NCBI GenBank assembly: GCA_017443175.1
Contig: JAFSOZ010000011.1
Coordinates: 90,921-154,920, forward strand
DNA: 64,000 bases
Direction of reading: 5' to 3'
From: Bacteroidales bacterium
Lineage (GTDB): Bacteria; Bacteroidota; Bacteroidia; Bacteroidales; WCHB1-69
The translations under genes were made by a program, and so were the position numbers. The notes beneath the pieces are model-generated. The model was not told where the DNA came from. It saw nothing but the letters and a program-made list of their open reading frames with translations, and did not search any database. This document shows positions 9,544-19,800 of the stretch, in pieces; the stretch's first letter is position 1; every line of letters starts with the position of its first letter.

Positions 9544-10620
9544 ATGAAAATGGAAAACGAACAACCTAAAAAGAAAAGCCTTTGGGTCACCATCCTGCAA
9601 CTGATCCTGTTTGTAGGACTGGGCGTTTTCTTTATATGGCTATCCCTGCGTTCTTTGTCCAAAAAGGACATGGAGGATATTTGGCAGGCCATGGGCAGTA
9701 TCAACCAGCCCAAGTCCTGGGTTCTGATATTCTGCGCCGCCGCTGTAGCCGCATTTGCAGACATAGCCCGGGCTGTAAGGGCCAAAATCATGTTGGAACC
9801 GCTAGGCTACAAGCCCCGCTTCTCCATGACTTTTTACTCCGTAATGGTTTGCTACCTTGCAAATCTGGCTCTGCCACGGCTGGGCGAGGTTTTACGATGC
9901 TCTTTTCTGCAACGGTTTGAAAACATCCCTTTCCAAAAATCCCTCGGCACCGTGGTAACCGAACGGGCGGTGGATATCATCTGCTGGCTTGCCTTGCTGT
10001 TCGCCGTCATCGCCACGAACACCAGCATGCTCTCCAATGTCATCGTGGACAAAGACACCCAAATGACCATCGGCACATGGATGGAGCACAAGGGTCTTTC
10101 CATGCTCAACAACTATTCTTTATACATTGCTTTAGGTGCCATCATACTTGTATTAATCTCTCTTCACCTGACGCGGAAATGGTGGATGAAATTCGCCTGG
10201 CTCAGAAAAGTGCGTAGTTTCTTCGTGGGTATCTGGGAGGGGTTTATTTCCATCAAGGATCTTCCACACCCTGGACGATTCATGATCTGGACCATCATCA
10301 TGTGGGCGTGCTACTATGTGGGCACCTACCTTTGCTTCTTCGCCATCCCCTATCTGCACGGATTAGGCCCCGGAGCAGCGTTGGCGGTACTGGCGTTCAG
10401 CACCATCGCCTTCATCATCTCCCAAGGAGGTTTGGGCTCCTATCCGCTTATAGCGGCCGGCATCCTGCTGCTGTACGGCGTGAGCTATACCCATGGCCTT
10501 GCCGCTGGCTGGATTGGCTGGATTCTGCAGACTTCCGTCACACTGATTTTGGGCTTTGTTTCCCTTTTCCTCTCTTCTTTCTACAAGAAAAAAGACGCCA
10601 CCGTTACCACAAACATATAA
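9544..10620 (+). CDS. Flippase-like integral membrane protein (UPF0104 / lysylphosphatidylglycerol synthase TM family)
   Basis: 358 residues with about eight hydrophobic segments. These include [20 protein letters not shown] near the N-terminus, a conserved [15 protein letters not shown] loop, [19 protein letters not shown] (the proline/arginine/glycine-rich signature of the family) and [17 protein letters not shown] near the C-terminus. The family covers proteins like YbhN/AglD and the membrane half of MprF, proposed to move lipids or lipid-linked sugars. A start at the third codon (ATGGAAAAC) is also possible. Position between sugar genes and rfaE2 suggests a role in envelope glycolipid handling; substrate unknown. 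Confidence 0.82.
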   Translation: MKMENEQPKKKSLWVTILQLILFVGLGVFFIWLSLRSLSKKDMEDIWQAMGSINQPKSWVLIFCAAAVAAFADIARAVRAKIMLEPLGYKPRFSMTFYSVMVCYLANLALPRLGEVLRCSFLQRFENIPFQKSLGTVVTERAVDIICWLALLFAVIATNTSMLSNVIVDKDTQMTIGTWMEHKGLSMLNNYSLYIALGAIILVLISLHLTRKWWMKFAWLRKVRSFFVGIWEGFISIKDLPHPGRFMIWTIIMWACYYVGTYLCFFAIPYLHGLGPGAALAVLAFSTIAFIISQGGLGSYPLIAAGILLLYGVSYTHGLAAGWIGWILQTSVTLILGFVSLFLSSFYKKKDATVTTNI

Positions 10621-10625
10621 TCACC

Positions 10626-11111
10626 ATGAACGCTCTGGAACATATTCGGTACAAGATTGTCGATCCCGCATTTTTCAGCAAACACGAGGATGAGTTGCAC
10701 CAGAAGAAGATTGTATTCACCAACGGGTGTTTCGACATACTGCACGTGGGGCATGTGACATATCTGGCGCAGGCTAAGGCCTTGGGTGATGTACTGGTCA
10801 TAGGGCTGAACAGCGACGACTCCGTCAGAAGGCTGAAAGGGCCTGACAGGCCTGTGAACGCGCAGGATGCACGCGCATTGGTGCTGGCGGCATTGGAGTC
10901 AGTCGATTATGTGGTCTTCTTCAGCGAGGATACACCTTATAATATTATAACACATGTCAAGCCTGACATTCTGGTGAAAGGCGGGGATTATAAGATTGAC
11001 GACATCGTGGGCGGAGACTTCGTGCGCGCACGCGGGGGAGAGGTGCTGACCATCCCCTTTGTAGAAGGGTTCTCCACCTCCAATATATTGGAACAAATCA
11101 AAGAAAAATAG
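10626..11111 (+). CDS. rfaE2: D-glycero-beta-D-manno-heptose 1-phosphate adenylyltransferase
   Basis: 161 residues. The nucleotidyltransferase HxGH motif appears in [17 protein letters not shown], followed by [36 protein letters not shown] and the C-terminal [14 protein letters not shown], which together are typical of the separate RfaE domain II. The enzyme joins AMP to heptose 1-phosphate to make ADP-heptose for the LPS inner core. The kinase domain (RfaE1) is not fused here and is not in the window. The ATG at 10626, 5 bases after the previous stop, is preferred over in-frame codons lying inside the upstream gene. Part of the 6640-12062 operon. Confidence 0.93.
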   Translation: MNALEHIRYKIVDPAFFSKHEDELHQKKIVFTNGCFDILHVGHVTYLAQAKALGDVLVIGLNSDDSVRRLKGPDRPVNAQDARALVLAALESVDYVVFFSEDTPYNIITHVKPDILVKGGDYKIDDIVGGDFVRARGGEVLTIPFVEGFSTSNILEQIKEK

Positions 11112-11114
11112 CAG

Positions 11115-12062
11115 ATGAAGCGTCTTTGGGTTATATTGTTTTGCTTATGCAGTTTCTCATTGACGGGGCAGACCGTCGATGTGACCGAATATTCGCAAAA
11201 CATAGCCTTGAAAGACACGGTCATCGTACCCACCGACTCCACCCAGCTCATCCTCAACACCACCTATCCATCCATCAGCGAGACCTACCAGATTCCGGCA
11301 TACAGCCTGTACGACCGCTATTGGGACGTACAAAACCTCCGGAGCCGCACACTGGACATTCCTTTCGCCAACGACCGCCTGATGTTGCTTTTGGTTCAAG
11401 ACGTCAACCACAATTTCGTCTTCCCCTGCACATACAACGAATTAGCCCAGCCATACGGTCCCACAAAAAAAGGCGACTTCCACCCGGGGGTGGACCTCTC
11501 CGTGGATTACCAGACGCTGGTGAAGAATTGCTTCGACGGCGTGGTACGCATGGCAAAAACATACGGCGACTATGGCCTTCTGGTTGTGATACGGCATTAC
11601 AACGGATTGGAGACCGTATATGCGCATTTGGACAAAATCTGCGTGAAGCCCGGCCAGATGGTGAACGCCGGAGACGTGATCGGACAAACGGGCAGGAGCG
11701 GGAATGTGAAGGAATGCGTCCTGCATTTCGAGACCCGTTTCATGAACGAGCCCTTTGACCCGGCACTGGTAATAGATTTTGATGAGGAGGATCTGCTGCG
11801 CAACACCCTGTCGCTGACTCCGGAAGACTTCAGGATTGTGCCCATTGATGAGACCGCCGCATCAGGAGCAGCCCCACAGACCGGAACAGTCCTTGACTTT
11901 GATTCGGACAACGGCAATTCTCAGTATCATATCGTCAAAAAAGGTGAAACTTTGTACCGAATTGCACAGGAACATCATACTACCATGGACAGAATATTAA
12001 AATTAAACAACCTTGAAAATCCAGATAAAATAACTGAAGGACAGAAACTTAGAGTAAAATAG
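11115..12062 (+). CDS. M23-family peptidase-like protein with C-terminal LysM
   Basis: 315 residues with a signal peptide (MKRLWVILFCLCSFSLTGQ). The M23 domain covers residues about 110-225: FHPGVDLS gives the zinc-binding H-x3-D, VYAHLDKI gives the active-site histidine and CVLHFETRF the last metal histidine. In LytM-type enzymes this last motif is H-x-H; here the first histidine is replaced by valine (codons TGC GTC CTG CAT), so activity is doubtful and a non-enzymatic, activator-like role as in EnvC/NlpD-type proteins is possible. A single LysM (YHIVKKGETLYRIAQEHHT) closes the protein and should bind peptidoglycan. It begins 3 bases after rfaE2. Periplasmic. Confidence 0.85.
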   Translation: MKRLWVILFCLCSFSLTGQTVDVTEYSQNIALKDTVIVPTDSTQLILNTTYPSISETYQIPAYSLYDRYWDVQNLRSRTLDIPFANDRLMLLLVQDVNHNFVFPCTYNELAQPYGPTKKGDFHPGVDLSVDYQTLVKNCFDGVVRMAKTYGDYGLLVVIRHYNGLETVYAHLDKICVKPGQMVNAGDVIGQTGRSGNVKECVLHFETRFMNEPFDPALVIDFDEEDLLRNTLSLTPEDFRIVPIDETAASGAAPQTGTVLDFDSDNGNSQYHIVKKGETLYRIAQEHHTTMDRILKLNNLENPDKITEGQKLRVK

Positions 12063-12091
12063 CGGGCACTGAAAAATAAATTCACATTCCA

Positions 12092-12123
12092 TTGTGGATT
12101 ATATCAAAAAAAGTGTATTTTTG
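12092..12123 (+). promoter_or_regulatory. Promoter of rpmE2
   Basis: TTG at 12092-12094 followed after 21 bases by TATTTTTG at 12116-12123 fits the Bacteroidetes TTG-N19-21-TAnnTTTG pattern. It ends 37 bases before the ATG at 12161 and shows that the longer frame from 12092 is not the gene start. Confidence 0.6.
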
Positions 12124-12160
12124 CAGTCCAAAAAATTTAGGCAATAAAAATTATAAAGAA

Positions 12161-12430
12161 ATGAAGAAAGATATCCATCCGAAAGAGTATAGAACTGTCG
12201 TATTTAAGGATATGTCAAACGATTACGCATTCTTGACAAAATCCACAGTCGCCACGAAAGACACCATCCAATGGGAAGACGGTAACGAGTATCCGCTGGT
12301 GAAGCTCGAGATTTCCAACACTTCACACCCGTTCTTCACGGGTAAGATGAAGCTGGTTGACACCGCCGGTCGCGTCGATAAGTTCCGCAGCAAATATGCT
12401 CGTCATTTGGATGGCAACAAATCCAAATAA
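12161..12430 (+). CDS. rpmE2: 50S ribosomal protein L31, type B
   Basis: 89 residues, starting [20 protein letters not shown], with [21 protein letters not shown] in the second half. This is bL31 of the type B (zinc-free) kind: no cysteine occurs anywhere, so the CxxC metal site of type A is absent. The paired RpmE type A is not in the window. Transcribed alone from the promoter at 12092-12123 and followed 22 bases after the stop by a strong hairpin with a T-run. Confidence 0.95.
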   Translation: MKKDIHPKEYRTVVFKDMSNDYAFLTKSTVATKDTIQWEDGNEYPLVKLEISNTSHPFFTGKMKLVDTAGRVDKFRSKYARHLDGNKSK

Positions 12431-12444
12431 TCCATAATATTTTG

Positions 12445-12490
12445 TACTTTTGCTGACCATTTTTGATAACTCAAAAATGGTCAGTTTTTT
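12445..12490 (+). terminator. lon -7 box directly abutting a 14-bp hairpin with T-run
   Basis: TACTTTTG (12445-12452) is a -7 box. The very next base starts a perfect 14-bp inverted repeat (12453-12466 with 12471-12484, loop TAAC) followed by six T. The hairpin can end rpmE2 transcription. A transcript starting from the -7 box would begin inside or at the foot of the hairpin, so it could also act as a 5' stem-loop or early terminator of lon. Confidence 0.65.
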
Positions 12491-12512
12491 TATATCCAAA
12501 CAAGAACTCTAT

Positions 12513-14930
12513 ATGAAAGAAATATCTCTTCTGGAGGAATTTATGGGCAATGAAAGCAACTTCATCCCGTTGTTTTCCCTGGACGACGAGGAGCGGTTGA
12601 GAGCGGAGGAGATCCCGGAGGAAATCGCCCTGTTGCCTTTGCGCAACACCCTGCTGTTCCCGGGTATGGTCATTCCCATCAGCGTGGGCAGAACCAAATC
12701 CATCAAGTTGTCGCAGGACTACTCCCGCAACAATCTCCCCATCGGCGTAGTATCCCAGCGCGTGAATGAGGTGGAGGAGCCCACTCTCGACGACCTGTAC
12801 AAGGTGGGTACCATGGCGCACATCCTCAAATACATCACTATGCCGGACGGTGGCGTGACCATCATCGTGCAAGGCATCCGCCGGTTTGTGATCCAAGAGC
12901 TGACCCAAACCGAGCCCTACTTCAAATGCACGGCCACTCCATTCAACTCCAACGACTTCGACCCTGCCATCATCAATCAGAAAAACTTCCGCGCGCTCAT
13001 CTCCACCATCCGCGACACTGCCACAAGGATGATCAAGATATCCTCCAACATGCCGCGCGAGGCCTCCTTTGCACTGAAAAACATCGAAAGCCACGTGTTC
13101 CTGCTCAACTTTCTGGCTTCCAACCTTTCCGCTTCGGTGGAGGAGAAACAACGCATTCTGGAAATGAATGACATCGTAGAGCGCGCCAAACAGGTACACA
13201 AGCTGCTGCACCGCGACCTGCAGATGATCGAACTCAAGAACCAGATCCAGGACAAGTCGCGTCAAGAGATGGACAAACAGCAGCGCGAATACTTCCTGAA
13301 CCAGCAGATGAAGACCATCCAGGAAGAACTGGGCGGCACCCCCTCGGAAAAAGATGTGGAGTCGCTCAAACAGCGCGCCGCCAAGAAGAAATGGAACAAG
13401 GAGACGGCTGAACTTTTCCAAAAAGAGCTGGAAAAACTGCAACGCACCAACTCCATGTCGCCCGACTACTCCGTACAGCTCAACTATCTGGAGTTGTTCG
13501 TGGAACTGCCTTGGAACGAGTTCAGCAAGGACAACTTCGACCTGGCCAAGGCCCGCAGAATTCTCGACAAAGACCATTACGGCTTGGAGAAGGTAAAGGA
13601 GCGCATCATTGAATATCTGGCCGTTTTGAAGTTGAAAGGAGACATGAAATCGCCGATACTGTGCCTGGCCGGACCTCCGGGGGTCGGCAAGACCTCTTTG
13701 GGCAAGTCCATCGCCGCCGCGCTCGGACGCAAGTACGTGCGCGTGTCGCTGGGCGGTCTGCGCGACGAGTCCGAAATCCGCGGACACCGCAAGACCTACA
13801 TCGGTGCCATGCCGGGCCGCATCATCCAGAGCATGCGCAAGTCCGGCTATGCCAACCCCGTGTTCGTGCTGGATGAGATTGACAAAATCACGGGCATGAA
13901 CGTGCAAGGCGACCCCTCCGCCGCGCTGCTGGAGGTGATGGATCCTGAGCAAAACAACGCCTTTTACGACAACTATCTGGAAACCTCCTTCGACCTCTCG
14001 CGCGTGCTGTTCATCGCCACGGCCAACGACCTCGGCAATGTGCATCCCGCCCTGCGCGACCGTATGGAGATTATTGAAATACCCGGCTATCTTGCCGAAG
14101 AAAAACTGCAGATTGCCAAGCATCATCTTGTTCCCAAACAGTTGAAAGAAAACGGTTTGGAGAAGTCCCAGCTACAATTCCCCGACAAGACCATCGAGCA
14201 CATCATCAGCGAATACACCCGCGAGTCAGGCGTGCGCACACTGGAGCGCACCATCGCCAAGATCATCCGCAAGCGCGCCGCCAAATTGGTGCAGGAGGGC
14301 GACATGGACAAGAAAGTGCACACCAACGACCTGAAAGAGATGCTCGGCTCGCCCATTTTCCAACTGGAAAAGGCGTTCGACAACTCCGTACCGGGCGTGG
14401 CCACGGGTTTGGCTTGGACCGCCGTAGGTGGCGAAATCCTCTTCGTGGAGGCCTTGACCTCCCCAGGGAAGGGCGAACTTACCATGACCGGCAATCTCGG
14501 TGACGTGATGAAGGAGTCGGCCACCATCGCCTACGAGTTCTTGAAGGCACACGCCAACGAGTTCGGCATTGACCCGGCAGTTTTTGAGAAGAGCAAAGTG
14601 CATGTGCACGTGCCCGAGGGCGCCACGCCGAAGGACGGACCATCTGCCGGCATCACCATCCTCACCGCGCTCATCTCCGCTTTCACGAAAAAAACGCTGC
14701 GCGACAAGATCGCCATGACGGGCGAAATCACCCTGCGCGGCAAACTGCTGCCTGTAGGTGGCATCAAGGAGAAAATACTCGCCGCCAAACGCAGCGGCAT
14801 CTACGACATCGTGATGTCGGACGAGAACCGCAAGGACATCGAGGATATCAAGGAGAACTTCATCGAAGGCATGACCTTCCACTATTTCGCTTCCATGAAA
14901 GAGGCGGTAGAATTCAATTTCGGAAAATAA
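12513..14930 (+). CDS. lon: ATP-dependent protease Lon
   Basis: 805 residues. The N-terminal LON substrate domain spans about 40-245 ([20 protein letters not shown]). A coiled-coil region follows, then the AAA+ domain with Walker [10 protein letters not shown] at about 387-395 and Walker B FVLDEIDK at about 449-456. The protease domain has the Ser-Lys dyad: S in PKDGPSAG (about 711) and K in [12 protein letters not shown] (about 753). Lon degrades damaged and regulatory proteins in the cytoplasm. The ATG at 12513 is preferred because the two earlier in-frame start codons lie at or inside the promoter/hairpin region 12445-12490; an ATG at 12543 is also possible. meaB follows after 6 bases. Confidence 0.95.
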   Translation: MKEISLLEEFMGNESNFIPLFSLDDEERLRAEEIPEEIALLPLRNTLLFPGMVIPISVGRTKSIKLSQDYSRNNLPIGVVSQRVNEVEEPTLDDLYKVGTMAHILKYITMPDGGVTIIVQGIRRFVIQELTQTEPYFKCTATPFNSNDFDPAIINQKNFRALISTIRDTATRMIKISSNMPREASFALKNIESHVFLLNFLASNLSASVEEKQRILEMNDIVERAKQVHKLLHRDLQMIELKNQIQDKSRQEMDKQQREYFLNQQMKTIQEELGGTPSEKDVESLKQRAAKKKWNKETAELFQKELEKLQRTNSMSPDYSVQLNYLELFVELPWNEFSKDNFDLAKARRILDKDHYGLEKVKERIIEYLAVLKLKGDMKSPILCLAGPPGVGKTSLGKSIAAALGRKYVRVSLGGLRDESEIRGHRKTYIGAMPGRIIQSMRKSGYANPVFVLDEIDKITGMNVQGDPSAALLEVMDPEQNNAFYDNYLETSFDLSRVLFIATANDLGNVHPALRDRMEIIEIPGYLAEEKLQIAKHHLVPKQLKENGLEKSQLQFPDKTIEHIISEYTRESGVRTLERTIAKIIRKRAAKLVQEGDMDKKVHTNDLKEMLGSPIFQLEKAFDNSVPGVATGLAWTAVGGEILFVEALTSPGKGELTMTGNLGDVMKESATIAYEFLKAHANEFGIDPAVFEKSKVHVHVPEGATPKDGPSAGITILTALISAFTKKTLRDKIAMTGEITLRGKLLPVGGIKEKILAAKRSGIYDIVMSDENRKDIEDIKENFIEGMTFHYFASMKEAVEFNFGK

Positions 14931-14936
14931 AACATT

Positions 14937-15998
14937 ATGGCAGAAGACTTTCAATCGGCATTGACGGAACGCGAGGGCATTGAGCAGCCCATGCAGGTAA
15001 ACCCGAACCTGACACGGCACAAGCGCCGGGTGTTGTCGCTGGACGACTATGTGGAGGGCATCCTCAAAGGCGATCGTGTCATTTTGAGCCGTGCCATCAC
15101 CATGATTGAGAGTGCCAATCCCGACCATTTCGAGATGGCTCAGGCCATCATCGAGCGTTGTCTCCCCCACTCCGGCAATTCATTTCGCGTAGGCATCACG
15201 GGCGTGCCGGGCGTGGGCAAGAGCACCTTCATCGAGTCGTTCGGCACCATGCTCACGGGCATGGGGCACAAGCTGGCGGTTTTGGCCATCGACCCCAGCA
15301 GCGAGCGCACCAAGGGCAGCATTTTGGGAGACAAGACGCGCATGGAAGCTCTGTCGGTCGATTCTAACGCCTTCATCCGTCCCTCGCCCTCCGGCAGCAC
15401 CTTGGGCGGCGTGGCGCGCAAGACCCGCGAGAGCATCATCCTGTGCGAGGCCGCCGGCTTTGATGTCATCCTCGTGGAGACCGTGGGCGTGGGTCAGTCC
15501 GAAACCGTGGTCAAGTCAATGGTCGATTTCTTCCTGTTGCTGATGCTGGCGGGCGCCGGCGACGAGCTGCAGGGCATCAAGCGCGGCATCATGGAGATGG
15601 CCGACGGCCTGGTCATCAACAAGGCCGACGGCGACAACAAGGCCAAGGCCGTCGGGGCGCAGGCGCAGTACAGAGCCGCCCTCAAACTGTTTCCGAAAAA
15701 CGAAAGCCAATGGGACGTGCCCGTGGAGGTTTGCTCCGCGTTAGAGGGCTATTCCATCGACAAAGTTTGGAAGATGATCCTGCAATACGAAGCACTCACC
15801 AAAGCGAACGGCTTTTTTGAGAAGAACCGCACCGAGCAGAACGTCAACATCTTCTACAACTGGATCAACTTCACCCTGCAGAACGACTTCTACAACAACG
15901 AAGAGAAAGCAAGGGAAATCGAGCGCCTGCTGCCGCTCATCCGCGAGAAGCGGATTTCCCCGTACATGGCAGCGAGCAAAGTGATCAGGAATGAGTAA
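14937..15998 (+). CDS. meaB: Methylmalonyl-CoA mutase-associated GTPase MeaB
   Basis: 353 residues. A P-loop GTPase of the G3E family: Walker [13 protein letters not shown] at about 85-97, [38 protein letters not shown] and [10 protein letters not shown], and a guanine-specificity motif NKAD. MeaB/ArgK guards methylmalonyl-CoA mutase, gating adenosylcobalamin loading and removing damaged cofactor. Its client's large subunit is encoded at 42525-44672, 27 kb away, rather than next door as is common. It shares the lon transcript (6-base gap). Confidence 0.93.
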   Translation: MAEDFQSALTEREGIEQPMQVNPNLTRHKRRVLSLDDYVEGILKGDRVILSRAITMIESANPDHFEMAQAIIERCLPHSGNSFRVGITGVPGVGKSTFIESFGTMLTGMGHKLAVLAIDPSSERTKGSILGDKTRMEALSVDSNAFIRPSPSGSTLGGVARKTRESIILCEAAGFDVILVETVGVGQSETVVKSMVDFFLLLMLAGAGDELQGIKRGIMEMADGLVINKADGDNKAKAVGAQAQYRAALKLFPKNESQWDVPVEVCSALEGYSIDKVWKMILQYEALTKANGFFEKNRTEQNVNIFYNWINFTLQNDFYNNEEKAREIERLLPLIREKRISPYMAASKVIRNE

Positions 15999-16017
15999 TT
16001 TGGAATGGGAAAGCTGC

Positions 16018-16330
16018 GCGCTCGCGTGCGGGCGCACGCCGTAGGCGTGCATGGATCGGTAGCCGGGGATGGCAATCCCCGGGATGGGTGGTGCGCCGGA
16101 TAATGATCGCGGCGCGCATGTTCCATGCGATGCAGCACATCCCGCGCCGCCGCGAAATCGGTAAGTGTCGCAATGATGCCCCCACCATTCCGCAAAACGC
16201 GACAGCGTTGAGCGGAACCCCCAAGGTTAACCAACAATCCACAAAAACCAGGGCGCAGCCTCACGGCTGCGCCCTTAACAGTTCACTGTTCACTGACTAC
16301 TGTCCACAGTTAATCGCGGAGGCGACGGTC
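16018..16330. repeat. Intergenic REP-like hairpins and repeat copy 1
   Basis: This gene-free stretch after meaB holds four hairpins: GCACGCC/GGCGTGC (16034-16050), CCGGGGAT/ATCCCCGG preceded by GTAG (16063-16082), a two-step hairpin TTCCGC..GCGGAA (16188-16217) whose sequence recurs at about 20544-20573, and GGGCGCAGCC/GGCTGCGCCC (16251-16274). The part 16225-16328 is a near copy of 16725-16829, including the last codons of the FISUMP gene, so it looks like a relic of a FISUMP gene 3' end. Confidence 0.7.
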
Positions 16331-16617
16331 TATTTGGCAACCATTATAATAGGAACCCCCAACGCCTGCTCGATTAGAGCGATTGTTCTGCATGTGAAGT
16401 TATGTCCTCCACCAAGCCATCTTGTGACATCAGATGGGCGCCTGCGGGTGAGTGCCGCCAATTCCTTCTTGCTAATTCCTTTTTCCTTCATAACTGCCTC
16501 TATGCGATCAGCAATGCCATCCGTTATGACATCTGTAGCCCAATCAAGGGCGGGAATGCTATCGTAAGCTTCCTGCACAACCGAACTATAAATCCTAATG
16601 TTATTATTTGGTTTCAT
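16330..16617 (-). CDS. Small HTH (XRE/Cro-like) DNA-binding protein
   Basis: 95 residues. The N-terminal part (MKPNNNIRIYSSVVQEAYDS) has no assigned fold. Residues about 40-95 form a helix-turn-helix of the XRE type (IEAVMKEKGISKKELAALTR, then SDVTRWLGGGHNFTCRTIALIEQALG). Such proteins are often antitoxins or solitary regulators; no toxin gene is adjacent, so this could be an orphan antitoxin. The start at 16617 is chosen because a -7 box (minus TATCTTTG, 16642-16649) overlaps an earlier in-frame ATG at 16644. A 26-bp perfect palindrome at 16662-16687 lies just upstream and could be its operator. The gene is bracketed by direct repeats (16225-16328 and 16725-16829). Confidence 0.75.
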   Translation of the reverse strand: MKPNNNIRIYSSVVQEAYDSIPALDWATDVITDGIADRIEAVMKEKGISKKELAALTRRRPSDVTRWLGGGHNFTCRTIALIEQALGVPIIMVAK

Positions 16618-16641
16618 AACTAAAAAAATATTTTGTTGCTG

Positions 16642-16687
16642 CAAAGATATACTTTTTTTTTATTATTTCGCATATATGCGAAATAAT
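16642..16687 (-). promoter_or_regulatory. Promoter and 26-bp palindromic operator of the HTH gene
   Basis: Minus-strand TATCTTTG (plus 16642-16649) is a -7 box 24 bases before the HTH start. At 16662-16687 lies a perfect 26-bp palindrome with core CGCATATATGCG flanked by AAATAAT arms; it covers the expected -33 position. A dimeric HTH repressor bound there would block the promoter, so autoregulation is a reasonable inference. Confidence 0.65.
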
Positions 16688-16724
16688 TTTTATCAAAACG
16701 GTTCTGCGTTGGGCGCAGCCCCAA

Positions 16725-16829
16725 CGTTAACCAACAAACCACAAAAAAAGGCGCAGCCCCACGGCCGCACCCTTAACAGTTCACTGTTCACTGACTACTG
16801 TCCACTGCTTAATCGCGGAGGCAGCGGAC
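16725..16829. repeat. Direct repeat copy 2 (FISUMP 3' end and flank)
   Basis: Near copy of 16225-16328: both carry the words TTAACCAACAA, GCGCAGCC, CCTTAACAGTTCACTG and TTCACTGACTACTGTCCAC and end with TTAATCGCGGAGGC, which in this copy is the stop and last codons of the FISUMP gene. The 500-bp spacing encloses the HTH gene. Confidence 0.75.
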
Positions 16830-19800
16830 GGATAACCCGCTATTCTTGTTGATGTTATCCCCAGTCATGTCGACTGCGTCATAGTCGAGAAACCAGTAGT
16901 CAGCATTGCTATCATCGTAATATGTAGAACTCCAAAAGCGGGCATAAAAGCCACAGGGGTTGTAGTGGGTATCGGAGATATCGCCAGCGGGACGGGCCGA
17001 AAAGCCCGTGGCATTGTTGGCACTTTGGTCATTGCCCACAGCACATGTATTTGTGCTGGTATTCCATCCTGTGGCATCGGCCAATGCCTTTGCTATTGAA
17101 CTGTCGCCGCAAACATACTGGCTCTGGCTGCTCACATAATCTGTAAGCTGTGTCCATTCCGCATCGCTAGGCACATGCCAACCCGTAGGGCAGATGCCCT
17201 GCACGCCGCTGGGATTCGTCGTATCGGAAGAGGACGAATCCCGCATCACGGCTTTCCAGTTGTAAAGGTAACCGTAAGAGTCAACCATGGAAAAGTCATT
17301 GTTCGGATAGTAAAGGTATGGGGTTGGGTCGGACCAAGAGTATTCGGAACCCAAAGCTATACTCGTACCATCTGAATACTTCGTGGTCTTCAAATTCTCC
17401 TTCATCCAACATTGGGTACCTATCTGAACCGTATTGTAAATATTGCCATCGACATCACTCACTGTTGGCATACCTGAACAAGGACGACCATCCTGTGTTA
17501 CTGTATCAACTGTGGTAAAAATGATTTCATTACCATATACTGTATCCACGCTATCCGCAATAAATGCCCGAACATAATACGTTGTTGCCGGCATCAATTG
17601 TGTAAGCAACACTTGGAAAGTATCTGTATTGGTACTATCCACTGCGTAATAGTCTGCCATGGTTGGGTTGGCTGTCGTATTCCAACATACTCCGTGCACA
17701 GTTACAGTATCTACACCTATAATAGAAATATGAGCACTGCAAACTGCGCTTGTGTCTATGATTTGATATACCGAATCCGTGACAACCGAGCCCTCATTAC
17801 GCAAGCAACGTACGGACAAGGCGAAATCCTTGGTGGTCATCGGCATACCAACATTCGCCAGGCTATTAAAAATGGAACGGGTAAAGACATGCAATCCATC
17901 GTTTTCTGTGGAGCTCCAGAAACAGGCTTGTCCGCCGAAAGCATTAGAACCATAAAAGAAATTTCCAGCGGGAAGAGCAGAAAATCCCGTGGCATTGTTG
18001 GTGGCTAACATCTCGCCCACCGAACAGGCAGTATCGCTAGCATTCCATCCAGTGGTTGCTGCCAAGACCCTGGCAATATTAGTGCTATTATCACCACAGG
18101 TGTAAAGATTCTGAGCACTAACATAATCAGTCAGCTGGATCCATTCCGCATTGCTCGGCACATGCCAACCGGTGGGACAGATTCCCTGAACACCGCTCGG
18201 ATTGGTATTGCTTGCAGAAGAATCCCTCATTACCGCACGCCAGTTATAAAGGAAACCGTACGCAGCTACGACAGAAATGTCATTATTCGGATAGTAGCGA
18301 TATGCCGTCGCGGTGGATGGGGAAGAACCTAAAATTATATTCGTACCATCTGCATACTTTGTGGTCCGCAAGTTCTCTTTCATCCAACATTGCTGACCAA
18401 TTCGGACCGTATTATAAATATTGCCATCGGTATCACTCACCGTTGGCATACCGAAACAAGGGCGACCATCCTGACCCACAGAAGCGGCTGCAGTAGTAAA
18501 GCTGACTTCATTGCCGTAAGAGGTATCCACACTGTTAGCGGCAAATGCGCGCACATAATACGTTGTTGCCGGTGTCATATCTGTAAGGATGACCTGGTAT
18601 ATATCAACACCAGTGGTATCCACGATGTAGTTGTCGGCCGTAGTTGGGTTGGGAGTCGTATTCCAGCAAGCTCCGCGTACAGTCACAGAATCTCCGCCAT
18701 TAGCAGCAACGCGACCAATACAAACCGCGCTTGAGTCAGTGGTTTGAAAAGCTGAATCAGTAATAACTGTGGGTGCTGTAATACCGCGCAGGCACCGGAC
18801 TGAAAAACCGTAAGACTTGTCGAAAGAAGAGTTCACCACATTCTCCCTATTGTGATACACACTGACATATTTCGCATTAAAATTATCGTGAGCCGTAGAA
18901 CTCCAGAAATAGGTGGATTCGCCAAAAAAGCCGAACATATCTCCATATCGGCCAGCTGGCAAAGCCGCAAACCCAGAAACATTGTTCATGGAAAGGTCGT
19001 TACCTGGTGCACATGGTGTTCCACTGTTCTCCCAACCGATAGCGGCTGCCAACGCCTTGGCGATGTGTGAATTATCACCGTCACAGATGCTTTCATCAAT
19101 ACCTCCCACATAATTAACAAGTTGCAACCAATCCTCATTACTCGGCACATACCAACCGTTTGGACACACACCTTGCAACCCATTGCCGCTGGATGTAGCT
19201 CCACGCATTACAGCAGGCCAATTGTATAAATAACCATACGCGGCAACATTACTTTCATTGCCCGGAATATAACGATACGGGGAGTCATACCCTCCATTAC
19301 CGCCAACAGGAATCTCTGTATTGTCCGCATAACGCGTGACACGGAGGTTTTCATTCATCCAACATTGGGTACCTATCTGAACCGTATTATAGACATTGCC
19401 ATCAATATCAGACACGGTGGCGGTACCATTACAAGGCAGACCATCACTATTGAAAATCAACGTCAACGTCTCACTGTTATTTATTTCTTGCAAAATTTCT
19501 GCACTTGCATGTCTGTGTATATAGCCCACATAACTCATTTGATCACCAGCATAGGTACAGTTAAGAGAATCGAATTTCATGGATTTCGGTCCAGCAACTC
19601 CGCCTTTTGATATATCTGAAATAACACCGACATATTCCACAGCATCGCGTCCCCCATCATTCTGATTCAACATCTTGACTGATGTGGTCTTTCCATTTTG
19701 CCGAGCTTTGAGAATATAAGTGCCAGGGTTGTGCAATGTGACACGATATTGATGCAAACCCGGCGTTTGGATTTGGTATTTATTTGACGCAACAATACGT

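Noticed and set aside
10302-10625. Upstream extension of rfaE2 into the flippase gene
   Set aside because: The frame is open by chance; the ATG at 10626 directly after the upstream stop gives the normal family length.
12471-14126. Long open frame opposite lon (551 codons)
   Set aside because: Antisense shadow of lon, which has all catalytic motifs.
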